The notes under the pieces are model-generated. The model was not told the origin of the DNA, did not search any database, and saw only the letters and a list, made by a program, of their open reading frames with translations. 64,000 nucleotides of DNA. It comes from Acholeplasmataceae bacterium UBA4853 (GTDB lineage Bacteria; Bacillota_I; Bacilli_A; Acholeplasmatales; Acholeplasmataceae). Shown in pieces: positions 62,297-64,000 of the stretch (positions are counted from its first letter, which is position 1; each line of letters starts with the position of its first letter). The stretch covers positions 37,236 through 101,235 of the forward strand of contig DHEJ01000010.1 in assembly GCA_002399815.1 (NCBI GenBank), read 5' to 3'. Both the position numbers and the translations under genes were made by a program.

Positions 62297-63256
62297 TTAT
62301 TTAGTTGGAATTAAATCCCATAATGCAACGAAGTCTGAAGCAGTAATTGTAACACCTGCTACTGAATCGAAATCGCCATTGTCATTTACAGCAGGGAATT
62401 CTTGGTTAGCGATTAAATAATCACCAGCTGTTTTTGCTTGTTGGAAGTATTCTTTTCCGATTGGAGAAGCACCAGCCATACCATATGATGTACCTAATTG
62501 GTTCTTAGTTTTAAGAAGTTTAGGTGTAGCAGTAGTATAAGGAGCCATTACTGAAACTTTGACATCTGCAGTTTCTGGATTGTTGTCATGGTCTTTTAAC
62601 ACTTTTGTTACTGAACCACCTTCAACAACAGCTTTATAACCGTAGAATACGTTATTGAAATATGCTAATACGATTTTACCATTAACTACAACGAATGAAC
62701 CAAATGAGTAAGCATCCCAAGTAGGTGTAGCTATAACGCTTTGAGTTTGTTCATCCCAGTAGTAAACTGGAACGTGAGAAGTAGCAGCACTCTTTAATGA
62801 AGCGAAATGATATCCTTCTTCATAGTCTCCAGCTTCAACTGGATCTGAAGCTAAAGCTAATTCAGCTAGAGTATAGAAATCATCAGTTGTAATAGAAACA
62901 CCAGCAGGAGCAGGTTCACGATCATTTACATCGCCTGTTTCAACAAATTTGTTGATAACAAGTTCAGCTTGTTCATGCCACCATAAATCACTGTTCATAT
63001 TATAAATATGTTCTTCTGAAGCAGTTACTTTATCTTTTCCTAGATAAGTAGCATTTGCATCACCTTCGATATTGAATGCATTCCATTCAGCATCTACAAT
63101 TTTGTCGCCTTCTTTGACAACAACTACCCAGTACACCCAAGATGATGTATCAGTTGGGGTTTGACTTGCGAAGTAGTAAGTACGTTCAGCAGGTCCACAT
63201 GCAGTTAAGAATAATGCTGCAAGTAAAAATAACATAACGAAAAATCCTTTTTTCAT
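62297..63256 (-). CDS. FMN-binding-domain-like lipoprotein, PplA type
   Basis: Surface lipoprotein with lipobox LTAC (Cys about 20). Two related halves each end in a similar motif: PAGVSITTDDFYTLAELAL (about 130) and DSVAGVTITASDFVALWDLI (C-terminus). These resemble the D-x-x-(S/A)-G-(A/V)-T flavinylation motif of FMN_bind domains; the segment YGMAGASPIGKEYFQQA before the second also fits PplA-like proteins of extracellular electron transfer. ApbE would attach FMN to the Thr/Ser. GGAGG 5 bases before the start supports ATG 63256 over 63268. No Ndh2, EetAB or ApbE gene is in the window. Confidence 0.6.
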   Translation of the reverse strand: MKKGFFVMLFLLAALFLTACGPAERTYYFASQTPTDTSSWVYWVVVVKEGDKIVDAEWNAFNIEGDANATYLGKDKVTASEEHIYNMNSDLWWHEQAELVINKFVETGDVNDREPAPAGVSITTDDFYTLAELALASDPVEAGDYEEGYHFASLKSAATSHVPVYYWDEQTQSVIATPTWDAYSFGSFVVVNGKIVLAYFNNVFYGYKAVVEGGSVTKVLKDHDNNPETADVKVSVMAPYTTATPKLLKTKNQLGTSYGMAGASPIGKEYFQQAKTAGDYLIANQEFPAVNDNGDFDSVAGVTITASDFVALWDLIPTK

Positions 63257-63300
63257 AATTTCCTCCATTAATTTTCGATTGGTATCGTTTATTCATACAT

Positions 63301-63329
63301 ATTATAAACGGTTTAATTTTATAAGTCAA
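63301..63329 (-). promoter_or_regulatory. Strong promoter of PplA-like gene with operator-like spacer
   Basis: On the minus strand TTGACT, 17 bases, TATAAT. The spacer contains TTAAACCGTTTA (63305-63316), resembling the core of the cre-like sites. Confidence 0.65.
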
Positions 63330-63393
63330 AGAAAGTTATAAACAAAATGAAAAGAATGTGAAAATTTTCCCATTGTTTACAATTATCATTATA

Positions 63394-63402
63394 TGATACA
63401 AT
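63394..63402 (+). promoter_or_regulatory. Extended -10 promoter of lepA
   Basis: TGaTACAAT about 30 bases before the lepA start. TTGTTT (63373-63378) lies 18 bases upstream as a weak -35. Confidence 0.5.
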
Positions 63403-63431
63403 AGTATCGGCATTGAAAGGTATGATTAAAC

Positions 63432-64000
63432 GTGAAATATAAAACATTAAATGAAAGACAAAAGTTCATAAGGAACTTCTCAATAATCGCGCACATCGAT
63501 CATGGTAAGTCAACATTGGCTGACCGTATTTTAGAAATGACTTCATCTGTAGAAAAACGTAATATGAAGGAACAACTTCTAGACTCGATGGATCTTGAAA
63601 GAGAACGCGGAATTACAATTAAATTGAATGCAGTTCAATTAACATATGTAGCAAAAGATAAAACTGAGTACATTTTACACCTCATTGATACCCCAGGGCA
63701 TGTTGATTTCACTTATGAAGTATCGCGCTCTTTAGCGGCTTGTGAAGGCGCTGTACTGGTTGTTGATGCTGCTCAAGGTATACAAGCACAAACATTAGCA
63801 AACGTTTATTTAGCTATAGATAATAATCTAGAAATTATTCCTGTATTAAATAAAATAGACCTACCATCAGCAGAACCGGAAAAGGTTCGTGCTGAAATAG
63901 AAGAGGTTATTGGTATTGATGCTTCTAAGGCAGTTAAAGCAAGTGGTAAATCAGGATTAGGTGTTGATGAAATCTTAGAAAGAATTATTGTTGATGTTAA
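63432..64000 (+). CDS. lepA: Elongation factor 4 (LepA), 3' partial
   Basis: Ribosome back-translocating GTPase. It begins at GTG 63432 with AAAGG about 11 bases upstream and is cut by the window end after 189 full codons. G1 AHIDHGKST, effector region [12 protein letters not shown]3 DTPGHVDF, and G4 NKIDLPSA are visible, with the LepA-type start [12 protein letters not shown]. No stop or frameshift in the visible part. Confidence 0.95.
   Translation, partial: MKYKTLNERQKFIRNFSIIAHIDHGKSTLADRILEMTSSVEKRNMKEQLLDSMDLERERGITIKLNAVQLTYVAKDKTEYILHLIDTPGHVDFTYEVSRSLAACEGAVLVVDAAQGIQAQTLANVYLAIDNNLEIIPVLNKIDLPSAEPEKVRAEIEEVIGIDASKAVKASGKSGLGVDEILERIIVDV

Overview
The window is AT-rich chromosomal DNA from a low-GC, wall-less relative of the Firmicutes, most likely an Acholeplasma-type mollicute. 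TGG is the tryptophan codon. TGA is a working stop in clean gene overlaps (36010-36012, 23281-23283, 29307-29309, 52536-52538), so the code is standard, as in Acholeplasma and unlike Mycoplasma or Spiroplasma. The species assignment is inference. No tRNA, rRNA or CRISPR array was seen.

Layout. 1-5.7 kb: two ABC-ATPase/FtsX-like fusion exporters, the first cut by the window edge, and a lipoprotein with an SGNH-like domain. 5.9-8.7 kb: a DEAD-box helicase and an rRNA uridine methyltransferase. 8.8-14.3 kb: a gene-sparse accessory island with a broken GHKL-type ATPase gene, a PD-(D/E)XK nuclease-like gene, an SMC/Rad50-like ATPase coupled to a RES-domain-like protein, several gene remnants, and a short repeated motif between them. 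The ATPase/RES-like pair is the best candidate for an undescribed (probably anti-phage) system. 14.4-21 kb: a TrmB-like regulator, a HAD phosphatase, a metal operon (HMA chaperone, P1B ATPase, Crp/Fnr regulator) with an FNR-like box, and a Y-family polymerase with a YolD-like partner.

21.2-28.2 kb: a complete F1Fo ATP synthase operon (atpZ, atpI, then B-E-F-H-A-G-D-C) whose c subunit carries the full set of sodium-coordinating residues. 28.3-34.5 kb: housekeeping genes, namely an esterase, two pseudouridine synthases, acetate and formate/nitrite-type channels, an SDR, DUF1801 and TfoX-like proteins, and MsrB.

34.5-62.2 kb: a large starch/maltodextrin/glycogen region. It holds MalQ, five GH13 enzymes, a MalEFG importer with enlarged permeases, a secreted CBM41-like protein, MalA (DUF1189), an RDD protein, an MsmX-type ATPase, GlgA and GlgC. 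Extracellular pullulanase and amylase would cut polymer, MalEFG with MsmX would import dextrins, cytoplasmic GH13 enzymes and MalQ would process them, and GlgC/GlgA would store glucose. LacI/CcpA-type operator-like sites lie at most promoters of this region, although no LacI-family regulator is encoded in the window. A 1577-bp ISL3-like insertion sequence sits between the neopullulanase stop codon and its terminator.

57.2-64 kb also contains a 52-residue basic protein, a glutathione peroxidase, a CNNM/CorC-family protein behind a 21-codon leader ORF, a PplA-like FMN-binding lipoprotein, and the 5' part of lepA.
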